Part shown: positions 1 through 7,985 of the stretch, piece after piece
Numbering within the stretch: the stretch's first letter is position 1
How the letters are laid out: each line of letters opens with the position of its first letter
Notes under the pieces: generated by a model
Databases searched by the model: none
What the model saw: the letters and a program-made list of their open reading frames with translations, nothing else
What the model was told of the DNA's origin: nothing
Program-made: the position numbers and the translations under genes
Source: Staphylococcus debuckii
GTDB taxonomy: Bacteria; Bacillota; Bacilli; Staphylococcales; Staphylococcaceae
Reading direction: 5' to 3'
DNA: 64,000 bases
NCBI RefSeq assembly: GCF_003718735.1
Contig: NZ_CP033460.1
Location: 1,984,001-2,048,000, forward strand

Positions 1-1019
1 TCTTGAGGATAAATTAAAAATCGTATATCTTGGTACGGTGCTATAGCATAGTTTTGAGTTATAATATCGTTTAAGAACCTTCTAATTGTTTTTAATTCTT
101 CTCTCACAAAGTTCTTAGTACTTTGCAAATTTTTATTAGCTGCATATTCAAATAAAAATTCTATATATGCTTCGATATGACATCTATCTAGTTCATTTAA
201 ACTATTCCTTGTTTCTTTATTTTTAGATATATTTTGAAAAAAACTAGTTAAAACTCTTATATAAAACCTTGCTGTAGCAAATGCTATATCACCAGTTATC
301 AAACGATTTTTCAAATATTTTTTTGCTAATTCTCGCATTTTAATTGACTCAATTTTTTCAAAGTTTAAATAATTGCCAGTTAGTGTTTTATTATAACTCA
401 ACCCATATTTTTCTAAATTTCTAATATCCCATTTATCTTTTTCCCATTCTTCTCGCTTATCAATGAACTTAATTAGATTAATGTACATATTCTTTAAAAA
501 AGAAGCCAGTCCGCTTTTGTATTCATAATCACCAAAGACTATTGTTGATGATCTTCTTTTTATTGGTATATTATTTTCAGTCAGCCAATTAAACCAGTGC
601 TTTTCTAATGTATTTATATCACAATCCAGTAAAGAATTTAAATTTGGATAAACTTCATTAAAGAACTTAGCAATTTTATTAAGCTTTACTGCTCCAGTAT
701 TAAATAAATTAGATAAAGACCAATCCTCTTTAACTATCAGTTTCAAAAAAAGGTATTTAAATTCTAAATTCAAATTTTTACTTTTAATCCTAAAGAAAAC
801 ATTTTTTCTTTTGTCTCTATAGTTCTTGATACTATCTTGAAATTGCTTGAATTTGTTAAAAGCTGTAATGTGCCACTCATCATTTTTAAAAAAGTAATCA
901 TCATGTATTTCAGTTATTAAAACCTCTCCTTTTATATTGATGGCTCTACTTTGTAATGTACATAATTCATTAATCATAGTACTGTTTGTAGGTAAATTAA
1001 TTGGTATTGACATAGTCAT
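1..1019 (-). CDS. tnpB: Tn554 TnpB-like second recombinase (partial, 3' end outside window)
   Basis: An open frame runs without a stop from an ATG to the window edge, about 339 codons, so the C-terminal catalytic half is not visible. The ATG overlaps the stop of the upstream integrase as ATGA, implying translational coupling. The visible protein has motifs such as NELCTLQSRAI, PIKRRSSTIVFGDY and KWDIRNLEKYG followed by a basic helical region, which I recognise as the N-terminal part of TnpB, the second, longer recombinase of Tn554-type elements. Tn554 uses TnpA, TnpB and TnpC together for site-specific insertion. The region is more AT-rich than the neighbouring chromosome, as expected for transferred DNA. 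The family call rests on gene order and recalled motifs, since the catalytic residues lie outside the window. Confidence 0.7.
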   Translation of the reverse strand, partial: MTMSIPINLPTNSTMINELCTLQSRAINIKGEVLITEIHDDYFFKNDEWHITAFNKFKQFQDSIKNYRDKRKNVFFRIKSKNLNLEFKYLFLKLIVKEDWSLSNLFNTGAVKLNKIAKFFNEVYPNLNSLLDCDINTLEKHWFNWLTENNIPIKRRSSTIVFGDYEYKSGLASFLKNMYINLIKFIDKREEWEKDKWDIRNLEKYGLSYNKTLTGNYLNFEKIESIKMRELAKKYLKNRLITGDIAFATARFYIRVLTSFFQNISKNKETRNSLNELDRCHIEAYIEFLFEYAANKNLQSTKNFVREELKTIRRFLNDIITQNYAIAPYQDIRFLIYPQ

Positions 1020-2128
1020 TCCCCTTTATTAAAAACTTGAAATTGATGCTTTACTTTATTCCAATCTTCACGTATATCTTCTTCAGTAGGATGAACATAT
1101 AAATTAATAGTCGTTTGTATATTACTATGACCAAGTCTTTCTTGAACTTGTTTTATATCCTTAGTTTCATTATAAAAAACAGTTGCATGTGTATGGCGAA
1201 ATAAATGAGGATGAACATTTATAGATGTTTTATGTTTTAGCCTTTTAAATAATGAATATATATCACTATAATTCATAGCTTCTCCTACATTTCTCCCCTT
1301 TATTTTTACAAAAAGATAATCAGAACATATTGAAAGTTCGTCAATTATTTCGTAGACATAATCATCGTATAAATCAATTAACGATTGGGAAATAAATATT
1401 TTTCTTTCCCCAGTTTTCAAATAAGTACCATTATCATTAAATCTATTTTTCAAAACTATTTGATGGCCTTTTCTAAAGTTAAATTTAATATCATCAATAC
1501 GTAATGATAATACCTCACCTATACGTAACCCGGTTTCATATAGTAATTGTATTAAGAATTTATCTCTAATATTATTAGCTTCCTCTAATAATTTCTTAAC
1601 CTCCGCATTAGTTAACACTTCTATTTTTTTCTTTGGTTCTTTAACTTTCAAAATATTTTTCAACGTTCTATAGTCCTTATTTATGTGATGCATGAAACTT
1701 TTATATTTTTTAGAGTATTTACTTTCCATATGCATAAAATCATAGAAATTAACATCTAATTTTTTGCTCCTATAGAGATAATCATAAAAATTAGATACTA
1801 CAGTCATAGTCAGATTAATTGTCTTAGGACTAATGCTTTTTCCTTTTCGGTGATAAGAGAGGACATTCTCATATTCAAAAGGTGTTTTCATCCATCTTAT
1901 AAAATCAACAAAGTTATCAAAACTAACTTCTTTATAGCATATCTTTTTACTTTCTAAGTAAACAAAAAAATTTTTTAGTGCATAGGCATAGGTTTTCTTG
2001 GTATTTAAACTTTTCTTAACACTATCCAGATACTTCAAATATCTTACTGCATCTACTATAGGTTCATTATTACCATCTAAAATCATAAAATTAATACCAT
2101 TCTTAGATTTTACTTCTACTATTTTCAT
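1016..2128 (-). CDS. tnpA: Tn554 TnpA-like tyrosine recombinase/integrase
   Basis: A site-specific tyrosine recombinase of about 370 residues. The N-terminal SAM-like DNA-binding domain covers roughly residues 25-150. The catalytic domain has the full set: Arg in ETGLRIGE (about residue 202), His and Arg in HLFRHTHAT (about 308 and 311), His in LGHSN (about 334) and nucleophile Tyr in NLYVHP (about 344). I chose the ATG with a GAGATT-type ribosome site over a GTG 39 bases upstream, because the GTG overlaps a likely -10 (TATACT). The gene is followed by an ATGA overlap with a tnpB-like frame, the Tn554 arrangement. About 185 bases separate this start from the truncated yolD, and that stretch should hold the element end. 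Confidence 0.85.
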   Translation of the reverse strand: MKIVEVKSKNGINFMILDGNNEPIVDAVRYLKYLDSVKKSLNTKKTYAYALKNFFVYLESKKICYKEVSFDNFVDFIRWMKTPFEYENVLSYHRKGKSISPKTINLTMTVVSNFYDYLYRSKKLDVNFYDFMHMESKYSKKYKSFMHHINKDYRTLKNILKVKEPKKKIEVLTNAEVKKLLEEANNIRDKFLIQLLYETGLRIGEVLSLRIDDIKFNFRKGHQIVLKNRFNDNGTYLKTGERKIFISQSLIDLYDDYVYEIIDELSICSDYLFVKIKGRNVGEAMNYSDIYSLFKRLKHKTSINVHPHLFRHTHATVFYNETKDIKQVQERLGHSNIQTTINLYVHPTEEDIREDWNKVKHQFQVFNKGE

Positions 2129-2311
2129 AATAATCTCATTTCTAATTTTAATAGTATAAGTATACACTATTCAAACTCTTTTTACATCATACATATTAAA
2201 CTTATTACACGTAATAAAAAAAGACTATTTAATATTTTTACTTTGTTCATTTTTTCTTAAAATATGATTCATTTTAAACAAAATAGTCTATATTCTTCAA
2301 CATATATATAA
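2128..2311. mobile_element. Non-coding end of the Tn554-like element up to the yolD junction
   Basis: AT-rich DNA between the integrase start and the point where YolD-like coding homology begins. It holds a 9-base inverted repeat, AGACTATTT (2222-2230) and AAATAGTCT (2281-2289), and a probable integrase promoter near 2140-2165. An in-frame TAA (2309-2311) lies just before the conserved Pro-Phe-Ala-Thr of the YolD-like frame, which places the insertion boundary at about 2310. Tn554-type elements lack terminal inverted repeats, so the repeat may be a recombinase or terminator structure instead. Confidence 0.55.
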
Positions 2312-2617
2312 CCTTTCGCAACTTTGCCAGAGCAATTTGAACGCTTACATCAATATGCTGTAGATCAAACCAAAGTAGAACGTCCCGTCTTATCTGAAGA
2401 CCAAATTCACGAACTCAATCAACAGATTCAAACGGCATTTCATACTCAAACTGCTATTAAGGTACGTTACTTTAAAAATGGTTGGATACGTGCTTTAGAT
2501 TTAATGCCGACAAAGATTGATTATTTAGAGCAACTTCTCATCGGCAAAGATTTAAAAACGTTACAACTAGTACAGCTCTCTTTATTAGATATCGTTCACA
2601 TCACTTTGCTCCGCTAG
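2312..2617 (+). pseudogene. YolD-like protein, 5' end removed by the element
   Basis: About 101 codons remain of a YolD-like protein. The visible N-terminus, PFATLPEQFERL, matches the conserved interior of the family, which normally has about 15-30 more residues ahead of it. The rest (KVERPVLSEDQI, KVRYFKNGWIRAL, TKIDYLEQLLI) is intact. No ribosome site precedes the frame and a stop codon abuts its upstream side, so the start of the gene was lost or lies on the far side of the inserted element. YolD proteins are small, associated in some bacteria with UV-damage polymerases, and of unclear function. A TTG in the frame could allow a shortened product, but this looks like a disrupted gene. Confidence 0.75.
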
Positions 2618-2628
2618 TAAAAATGAAA

Positions 2629-2662
2629 AAGCACTTGCCGATTAAATCAGCAAGTGCTCCAT
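2629..2662. terminator. Intrinsic terminator after yolD-like remnant
   Basis: An 8-base perfect stem (GCACTTGC 2631-2638, GCAAGTGC 2650-2657). It sits between the remnant and a converging small gene. The A-run on its left side serves leftward transcripts best. Confidence 0.7.
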
Positions 2663-2669
2663 CTCTTAA

Positions 2670-2843
2670 TTATTCATTTCCAGATTCGATATCTGAAACG
2701 ATTTCTTTTGTTCTTCTTTCAATGTCTTCAAAATCTTTCTTAAAGACATAAGCGAATACTGCTACACCTACGCCGACAACAACTGACACGATAAGTGCTA
2801 AGCTGAAGAAGAATTTGAAAAAGCCTTTAATAAAGTCTAACAT
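2670..2843 (-). CDS. Small single-pass membrane protein
   Basis: A 57-residue protein beginning MLDFIKGFFKFFF, with a hydrophobic, Val/Gly-rich transmembrane stretch (about residues 8-32) and a charged tail (KKDFEDIERRTKEIVSDIESGNE) likely in the cytoplasm. The ATG has a strong GAGGTGA ribosome site. A longer reading of this frame begins without one, so I used the internal start. I do not recognise a characterised family. A sequence resembling a SigB promoter (GCTTGA, 14 bases, GGGTAT) lies about 75 bases upstream. Confidence 0.75.
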   Translation of the reverse strand: MLDFIKGFFKFFFSLALIVSVVVGVGVAVFAYVFKKDFEDIERRTKEIVSDIESGNE

Positions 2844-2917
2844 TTTATTTTCACCTCTATAAAAATAATAGCCTGCATATTGTAATAATAGCACACTTAA
2901 ATTCATCATTAAAACAT

Positions 2918-2943
2918 ATACCCTGATATGTTTGAATTCAAGC
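2918..2943 (-). promoter_or_regulatory. Candidate SigB promoter for the small membrane protein
   Basis: Read leftward, a GCTTGA -35 (two mismatches to GTTTAA), a 14-base spacer and a perfect GGGTAT -10. The spacing equals that of the SigB promoter upstream of rsbV in this window. Confidence 0.35.
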
Positions 2944-2990
2944 ATTCAACCTAGAATTTATTTTACCAAAACACAGAGAAAATATATGTA

Positions 2991-3040
2991 AAAAAACGAA
3001 ATAAGAAACCTGCTGCAATCAAGTTTACTATTTCGTTTTA
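2991..3040 (-). terminator. Terminator of the small peptide transcript
   Basis: A 10-base perfect stem, AAACGAAATA (2994-3003) with TATTTCGTTT (3029-3038), followed leftward by a T-run. It closes a short transcript whose only clear ORF is the 22-residue peptide. Confidence 0.75.
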
Positions 3041-3055
3041 TATTAAGATTAAGTA

Positions 3056-3124
3056 TTAAGCGCCTCTCCACCATCTGTATACAGCAGAATAAGCTCTGTT
3101 ATAATAATCTTGAATCATATTCAT
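3056..3124 (-). CDS. 22-residue aromatic, cationic peptide
   Basis: A 22-codon ORF with a near-ideal ribosome site (AGAGGTG) ahead of ATG and its own terminator 16 bases past the stop. The product starts MNMIQDYYNRAYSA and ends VYRWWRGA: four Tyr, two Trp and three Arg against one Asp, so it is aromatic-rich with a net positive charge. There is no signal sequence or cysteine. The isolated transcription unit, diverging from the C45 hydrolase, suggests a true short gene. I recognise no family. It could be a membrane-active peptide, a regulatory peptide, or part of a dual-function small RNA. Confidence 0.6.
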   Translation of the reverse strand: MNMIQDYYNRAYSAVYRWWRGA

Positions 3125-3274
3125 CACCTCTGAACGTTTGCTTCGCGTTTCAAGTGACATTTGCTCTTTCTTTCTACTGACTATATTGTAATACACAATT
3201 ATTTCTAGAGTCTATTAATAAAAAATTACATTATTGTAACATTTGTAAATACAAAAAATTAAGGAGATATTACA

Positions 3275-4318
3275 ATGCAAAAAGTTCACTCAGATATCAT
3301 GACTTTTCGAGGTTCACACTTTGATTTAGGAGTAGAAACAGGGAAATGGATGAAACAAACTCGCTTACTTCAAAATCGAGAAAAAGAATGGAAAAAACGT
3401 TTGCCACGTTTTGATATAGATGTTAACGAAACATACGATATATTCCAGACTTACGCTCCACAAATATGGGAAGAATTAATCGGTATGCGTGAAGTGCTTG
3501 AAATGCCTATAAGACAAATTGTTTTCAATTTTGCACACTATCGATTTACGCCGATTAAAAAGGATAGCGGATGTACAGTATTTTTAGGGAACGACTATCT
3601 TGTCAGAAATTATGACTATCATCCTGCAACTTATGACGGGCGTTATTTATTGTATCAACCTCATGATGGCGGCTTAGCCCAAATTGGACCTACTTCAAGA
3701 ATTACAGGAAGAATGGACGGTCTGAATTCTGCTGGTTTAGCTATGGGATATAATTTTATGCATCGCAAAAAGCCTTCGAATGGGTTTGTATGTTATATGA
3801 TTGGGAGACTGATTTTAGAACTATGCAAAGATACAAATGAAGCCATTCAGTTATTGAATGAACTTCCACACCGCAGTTCGTTTAGTTATATCGTAATGGA
3901 TAAAAATTTAAATCACGCAATCGTCGAAGTCTCTCCACGTGATATTAGCGTAAGATACGATCGCACTTGTACTAATCATTTTAAATTATTAACTCATGAA
4001 AATAGAAATTATACTAAAGAATCTAAAGAGCGACTCGCTCGTACACTAAAGCAAACAGATATCCACATGGACAAAATAAAAGCTTTTGAATTATTTAATA
4101 ACCCATCTTATGAAATTTACAGCAAATTATTCAGCAGTTGGTCTGGTACAATTCATACTAGCTTGTACCAACCCGAAACTATGCAAGCTTGGTTAGCGTT
4201 AGGAGAAAATGGTGTTCCAATCCAAATTGACTTTGCTAGATGGTTAGAAGGCAATGAGCTTGATATGACAACAATTGAAGGTATTATCGATACTGATATA
4301 CAATTTGCCTCTAAATAA
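3275..4318 (+). CDS. C45-type N-terminal-nucleophile hydrolase
   Basis: A 347-residue protein resembling the C45 / acyl-CoA:6-aminopenicillanate acyltransferase-like and choloylglycine-hydrolase-like group. The probable nucleophile is Cys100 in KKDSGCTVFLG, where family members self-cleave before the Cys to free its amino group. It is followed by VRNYDYHP and GRMDGLNSAGLAMGYNF, typical of the fold. There is no signal peptide, so it should be cytoplasmic. The substrate cannot be told from sequence; linear amides such as acylated amino acids are the usual substrates. The start has an AAGGAGAT ribosome site. The gene diverges from the 22-residue peptide gene and ends at a strong terminator. Confidence 0.8.
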   Translation: MQKVHSDIMTFRGSHFDLGVETGKWMKQTRLLQNREKEWKKRLPRFDIDVNETYDIFQTYAPQIWEELIGMREVLEMPIRQIVFNFAHYRFTPIKKDSGCTVFLGNDYLVRNYDYHPATYDGRYLLYQPHDGGLAQIGPTSRITGRMDGLNSAGLAMGYNFMHRKKPSNGFVCYMIGRLILELCKDTNEAIQLLNELPHRSSFSYIVMDKNLNHAIVEVSPRDISVRYDRTCTNHFKLLTHENRNYTKESKERLARTLKQTDIHMDKIKAFELFNNPSYEIYSKLFSSWSGTIHTSLYQPETMQAWLALGENGVPIQIDFARWLEGNELDMTTIEGIIDTDIQFASK

Positions 4319-4321
4319 TAA

Positions 4322-4372
4322 AGAGGGACAAGATAATCCTTAAATAAGGCTTTATCATCTTGTCCCTACTCT
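4322..4372. terminator. Bidirectional terminator
   Basis: A stem of 11 bases (AGGGACAAGAT 4324-4334, ATCTTGTCCCT 4357-4367) between converging genes, the C45 hydrolase and the DUF4097 protein. Confidence 0.8.
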
Positions 4373-4373
4373 A

Positions 4374-5210
4374 TTAATTAATTTTTATATCACCATGATT
4401 AGTGTAAAATTCAAGAACATTTTCGCCACTGCCGACTTTCTCATCCTTAAAGTAAGGGTTATTAACAACTTTTTCTCCATCAGATGGATTTAATTTTAAT
4501 AACGTATCTTTAGGAACATTTTTATACGAGAAGCTGATACTTCCTTTTTTAGCAAATGATTTTAAATCACAAGCATCAGCCATCTTATTTAAAGTGATAT
4601 TACCGTTCTCAATTATAAATACACTGTCTTGTACAATTGATTGCGTACCTGCTATAGAACCATTTTGAATTTTGACATCACTATTTTTTAATGTCGTCTG
4701 ATCAAAGTCTAAATCTGTAGATTCTGCTTTGACCTCTATATTATCAAAGCGACTTTTAATAAAATTGATATTAGAAACATTATTCCAAATTGTAACTGTC
4801 TCAGCTGTTAGTTTATCTGTTACAATATTTCCAGTATCTGTCGAAATATTAATGTCTTGCAGTTTTTTCTTTGGCACTTCAATAATCATGTTTTGCTTAT
4901 TCTGCTTAAAAGGATTGATTGTAGGTGCAATATCATTCTTTTGTTTCTCTGAAATTTTTAAAATACCGTTGTGAATTGAATAGTTGATTGGCTTCTCACC
5001 ATTGTAATTCAACTTTAACTTATCCCCTTGCACAATTTTAATATTCGCCTTTTTACCACTTACCGTAATATCTTGAACTTTTTCATCAGTAAAAGTTTTA
5101 TGTACTTTTTCATTAGGCAAGATATTTTTATCATGTACAAACCAAACCAGAGAGCCGAGTGAAAAGAAAGTAATAAATATGACAATTCCGATTATCAATA
5201 ATTTCTTCAT
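4374..5210 (-). CDS. DUF4097 family membrane-anchored protein
   Basis: A 278-residue protein with one N-terminal membrane segment (MKKLLIIGIVIFITFFSLGSL), then an extracellular domain rich in short beta repeats (IKIVQGDKLKLNYNG, NISTDTGNIV, VKIQNGSIAG) typical of DUF4097 adhesin-like beta-helix proteins. The ATG overlaps the stop of the upstream DUF1700 gene as ATGA, with GGGAG ahead, so I preferred it to an earlier ATG inside that gene. DUF1700-DUF4097 pairs are common in Firmicutes and often follow a PadR regulator, which is absent here. The function is not established; a cell-envelope sensing role is usually proposed. Confidence 0.8.
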   Translation of the reverse strand: MKKLLIIGIVIFITFFSLGSLVWFVHDKNILPNEKVHKTFTDEKVQDITVSGKKANIKIVQGDKLKLNYNGEKPINYSIHNGILKISEKQKNDIAPTINPFKQNKQNMIIEVPKKKLQDINISTDTGNIVTDKLTAETVTIWNNVSNINFIKSRFDNIEVKAESTDLDFDQTTLKNSDVKIQNGSIAGTQSIVQDSVFIIENGNITLNKMADACDLKSFAKKGSISFSYKNVPKDTLLKLNPSDGEKVVNNPYFKDEKVGSGENVLEFYTNHGDIKIN

Positions 5211-5767
5211 CCTTGCATGCTCCCTTTTATTAGTTTTAAGTTCCATCGTAAATATTTCAAAATTAATTTATACAGAATTTCAGCTAATTTAAATATTAAA
5301 ACAATAAATATAATACCTAGACCCAAATAACCTATCGAGAATAAGAAGTCACTAAATAGAAAATGTGAAAATCCATCTAAGATGTTTGCAAATGCCATTA
5401 TAATCGGTGATAACAGCAAGACAAGCGAAATGAGCAGCATAGCAAGCATAATAATTACTACAAAAATCAAAGGAATTAATATAATCACTAAAGTCAGCAA
5501 TCCTATACCAACAGTTGCCAATACTGCTTTGGTAACATTCTGCGCATTAGGAGCGCTTTCTGCATTATCAATTGCGTGTTGAGCATAAATCTCTTTAGCA
5601 ATTTTCTTAGGAGATTCCATACTTTCTAAGATTTCAACTTCAGAACGTCCTTTTCGTTCTCCTTCATAAAAGATATCTTCATAATGAAACATGATTCGGT
5701 CTTGTTCTTTTCTGGGCAACCATCTTAATTCGCTTTCCAAGTCATTTAAAAATGTAATTTTGTTCAA
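5207..5767 (-). CDS. DUF1700 (HAAS domain) membrane protein
   Basis: A 186-residue protein. Residues 1-70 form the helical HAAS domain (NKITFLNDLESELRWLPRKE, SPKKIAKEIYAQ), followed by about three hydrophobic segments. TTG is the likely start, six bases after GGAGGTGG; an upstream GTG falls inside that ribosome site. HAAS-domain proteins are thought to act with PadR-type regulators. It is co-transcribed and translationally coupled with the DUF4097 gene. Confidence 0.75.
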   Translation of the reverse strand: MNKITFLNDLESELRWLPRKEQDRIMFHYEDIFYEGERKGRSEVEILESMESPKKIAKEIYAQHAIDNAESAPNAQNVTKAVLATVGIGLLTLVIILIPLIFVVIIMLAMLLISLVLLLSPIIMAFANILDGFSHFLFSDFLFSIGYLGLGIIFIVLIFKLAEILYKLILKYLRWNLKLIKGSMQG

Positions 5768-5936
5768 TTGGTCCACCTCCCAGATTTCCCTATATTATAC
5801 TTTAAACTCACAAAGCTTTAAAATATTTAAACTTTAAAAATATATATAAATGTTTATTGCCTATGTTCTTAATAATAAATTATTCTAACAAAAAAGATGA
5901 CGCCTTAGATTATCGACGCCACCTTTAAACATAAAT

Positions 5937-6416
5937 TTACCATTTATAAAATTCAATTCGTCGAATTTCATCATTTTGATATAAAACTTTCAAATTAAGA
6001 TGGTTATCTTTATCTGAATAAGTTAAAGTTTTATAATCATTTTTACCTTTACTCAATTGATAGCCGCTTCCTAATGCTTGTATTACATCATCGATAGAAT
6101 CCCCTACTGTGAAATTTTGATTTGTTCCGATTTTATTATCTTTAATTAGCATAATCCCTTTAATACGTTGTGATTTTTTATCTACCTTCACCATAAAATT
6201 AGGATGCTTTTCATTATAATAAAAATTGTAGCGATCAACTTGAATCTCGTGATTCACTTTAAATCCTTTTTCATTAAATTTTTCATTCATTTTTAAATTA
6301 TCAATTTTCAGTTCAGATAAATCGACTGATTTTGTATTATTAATATACCCCGATATTAATAGAGTTACTACACTGATTACTATAAATACAGTAATTGCAA
6401 CCAGCTTATTTCTCAT
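5937..6416 (-). CDS. Membrane-anchored exported protein, unknown function
   Basis: A 159-residue protein with an N-terminal signal anchor (MRNKLVAITVFIVISVVTLL) and a hydrophilic domain. Its C-terminal part (NFTVGDSIDDVIQALGSGYQLSKGK) resembles the 'GDS-x-x-x-V-x-x-x-LG' motif of small outer-face domains such as SmpA/BLIP-like folds. This is a pattern resemblance only. There is no lipobox Cys. The gene stands alone between the DUF1700 and thioredoxin-like genes. I do not recognise it. Confidence 0.7.
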   Translation of the reverse strand: MRNKLVAITVFIVISVVTLLISGYINNTKSVDLSELKIDNLKMNEKFNEKGFKVNHEIQVDRYNFYYNEKHPNFMVKVDKKSQRIKGIMLIKDNKIGTNQNFTVGDSIDDVIQALGSGYQLSKGKNDYKTLTYSDKDNHLNLKVLYQNDEIRRIEFYKW

Positions 6417-6640
6417 AGAATTCACCACTTTCTTTAATTTAATTAAGTTTGTTCTATTTTCATCTCTATCATACTACTTTTTAATTATTTACACTCTAAA
6501 ATATGCTATGTAATCGTTTTTTTCACAAAAGATGAGCGTTTTAACCACAAACTTTAAATATTTGAATTTTCTAAACTTTTCCTTTTTATTCCTTATTAAA
6601 AATTGCTATAATATTTATAATATACGAAGGGGGTATGAGC

Positions 6641-7204
6641 ATGGCAAATTTAGAAACGTACTATAAAAACAGCCAAGATCTAAGCACGTACATTGAGCAA
6701 ATGAGTGAAAATAAGGAAGCATTGTTAAAAATTTACAATGATTTTTCAGTACCGCAAGATGATGAGCGTATCAATAAAATTAAACAAAAAGATTATAACA
6801 AAGTACTTGTGATTTCAGAAGATTGGTGTGGGGACGCCATGATGAACATTGCAATTTTGAAACACATCAGCGAATTATTAAATTTAGAAGTCCATGTCTT
6901 TCACAGAGACCAAGACACTGATTTAATTGATCAATATTTAACTAATGGCAAATCACGCTCAATCCCAATCTTTATATTCTTAAACGATAACTTTGAGCAA
7001 GAAAATGTTTGGGGGCCACGCGCAACTTCTGTTCAATCTTTTGTAGAAAAAACACGTAAAGATTACTTACCAAGCAAAGAAGATCCTGATTATGACGAAA
7101 AAGCACAACAAGTACACACGGTAATTGCTAATCGTTTCAAAACAGATTCTAATCTTTGGAAAGATGTCTATAATTCAATCATTGATAAGTTACTCAACCC
7201 TTAA
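6641..7204 (+). CDS. Thioredoxin-family protein
   Basis: A 187-residue thioredoxin-fold protein. The active-site region reads EDWCGDAMMN (about residues 61-70), so the first Cys of CxxC is kept and the second is Ala; the cis-Pro region is RSIPIFIFL. A mono-Cys site argues against a classical disulfide reductase and for thiol-based binding or bacilliredoxin-like activity. The second ATG is used because AAGGGGG is seven bases from it and only one base from the first. A -10 TATAAT lies about 25 bases upstream. It is a conserved staphylococcal protein of unproved role. Confidence 0.75.
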   Translation: MANLETYYKNSQDLSTYIEQMSENKEALLKIYNDFSVPQDDERINKIKQKDYNKVLVISEDWCGDAMMNIAILKHISELLNLEVHVFHRDQDTDLIDQYLTNGKSRSIPIFIFLNDNFEQENVWGPRATSVQSFVEKTRKDYLPSKEDPDYDEKAQQVHTVIANRFKTDSNLWKDVYNSIIDKLLNP

Positions 7205-7213
7205 AGCATAGGT

Positions 7214-7254
7214 AAAGCCGGAATGCAGCATAGCTGATTGATTCCGGCTCTTCC
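7214..7254. terminator. Terminator between thioredoxin-like gene and pmtD
   Basis: An 8-base GC-rich stem, GCCGGAAT (7217-7224) with ATTCCGGC (7241-7248), between converging genes. Confidence 0.75.
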
Positions 7255-7256
7255 AA

Positions 7257-7985
7257 TTATATATCTTTGCGTGAGATGTACAATGCATTTGCGATGAAGA
7301 ATACCACAATCGATGCTGAAGAGATAAACCACTGCCAATGTGAAAATGTGTAGCTGCCAGAGGTTGTTTTGCTAGTTAAGTAACTAAACGGAATATACTT
7401 TAAAGATTTTTGAATATTATCCCCGATTTTTGGAATCATTGGTATGAATGGTTCTGCAAACGGCACAATTAATATTAAGAAAATACCTAGTGCATAAATA
7501 AGTGCTGGTTTTGGCACAATTAAGGAAATTAAGAACAGCAACAAACCAAAGAATAAGAAGAAAATCAAATAGAACCATAAAATTTGTATAAACTTCTCAT
7601 CCTTAAGATCCGGCCCTTTAGTTACACTTTGGACAATATATACAAACAAATCAAGGATACCTGTCATTAATAAAGCGATAAACATAATTGAAATTACTTT
7701 AGCAATAAAGTATTTCACACGACTGCTGACTTTATTCAAGTAAAGCTGAATCGTACCTTGTCCAATATCCCTCGTAATTGTTTTAATCACAAAGAGTAAA
7801 CCGACTATAGAAAAGAACCAACTGCCCGCTGACATAATCGTATCAGCATTAACTTTATGCATTTGTTGATTAATCAAAGCTGTAATACCGATTAATGGTA
7901 AGAAAGTTAAAATGAATGCTAAATAAGTGAGCGGACTTTTTAAAATACTAATTATGTCAAATTTTACTAATTGAAAGATTTTCAC
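7257..7985 (-). CDS. pmtD: PmtD-like ABC transporter permease
   Basis: A 242-residue ABC-2 type permease with six hydrophobic segments and the family feature TITRDIGQGTIQLYLNKVSSR after the second. It is last in a five-gene leftward operon whose order (GntR regulator, ATPase, permease, ATPase, permease) is that of pmtR-pmtABCD, the exporter of phenol-soluble modulins in S. aureus. GTG is the likely start, just after AGAGGTGAG and overlapping the end of pmtC. The identity rests on operon structure and fold. Confidence 0.8.
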   Translation of the reverse strand: MKIFQLVKFDIISILKSPLTYLAFILTFLPLIGITALINQQMHKVNADTIMSAGSWFFSIVGLLFVIKTITRDIGQGTIQLYLNKVSSRVKYFIAKVISIMFIALLMTGILDLFVYIVQSVTKGPDLKDEKFIQILWFYLIFFLFFGLLLFLISLIVPKPALIYALGIFLILIVPFAEPFIPMIPKIGDNIQKSLKYIPFSYLTSKTTSGSYTFSHWQWFISSASIVVFFIANALYISRKDI

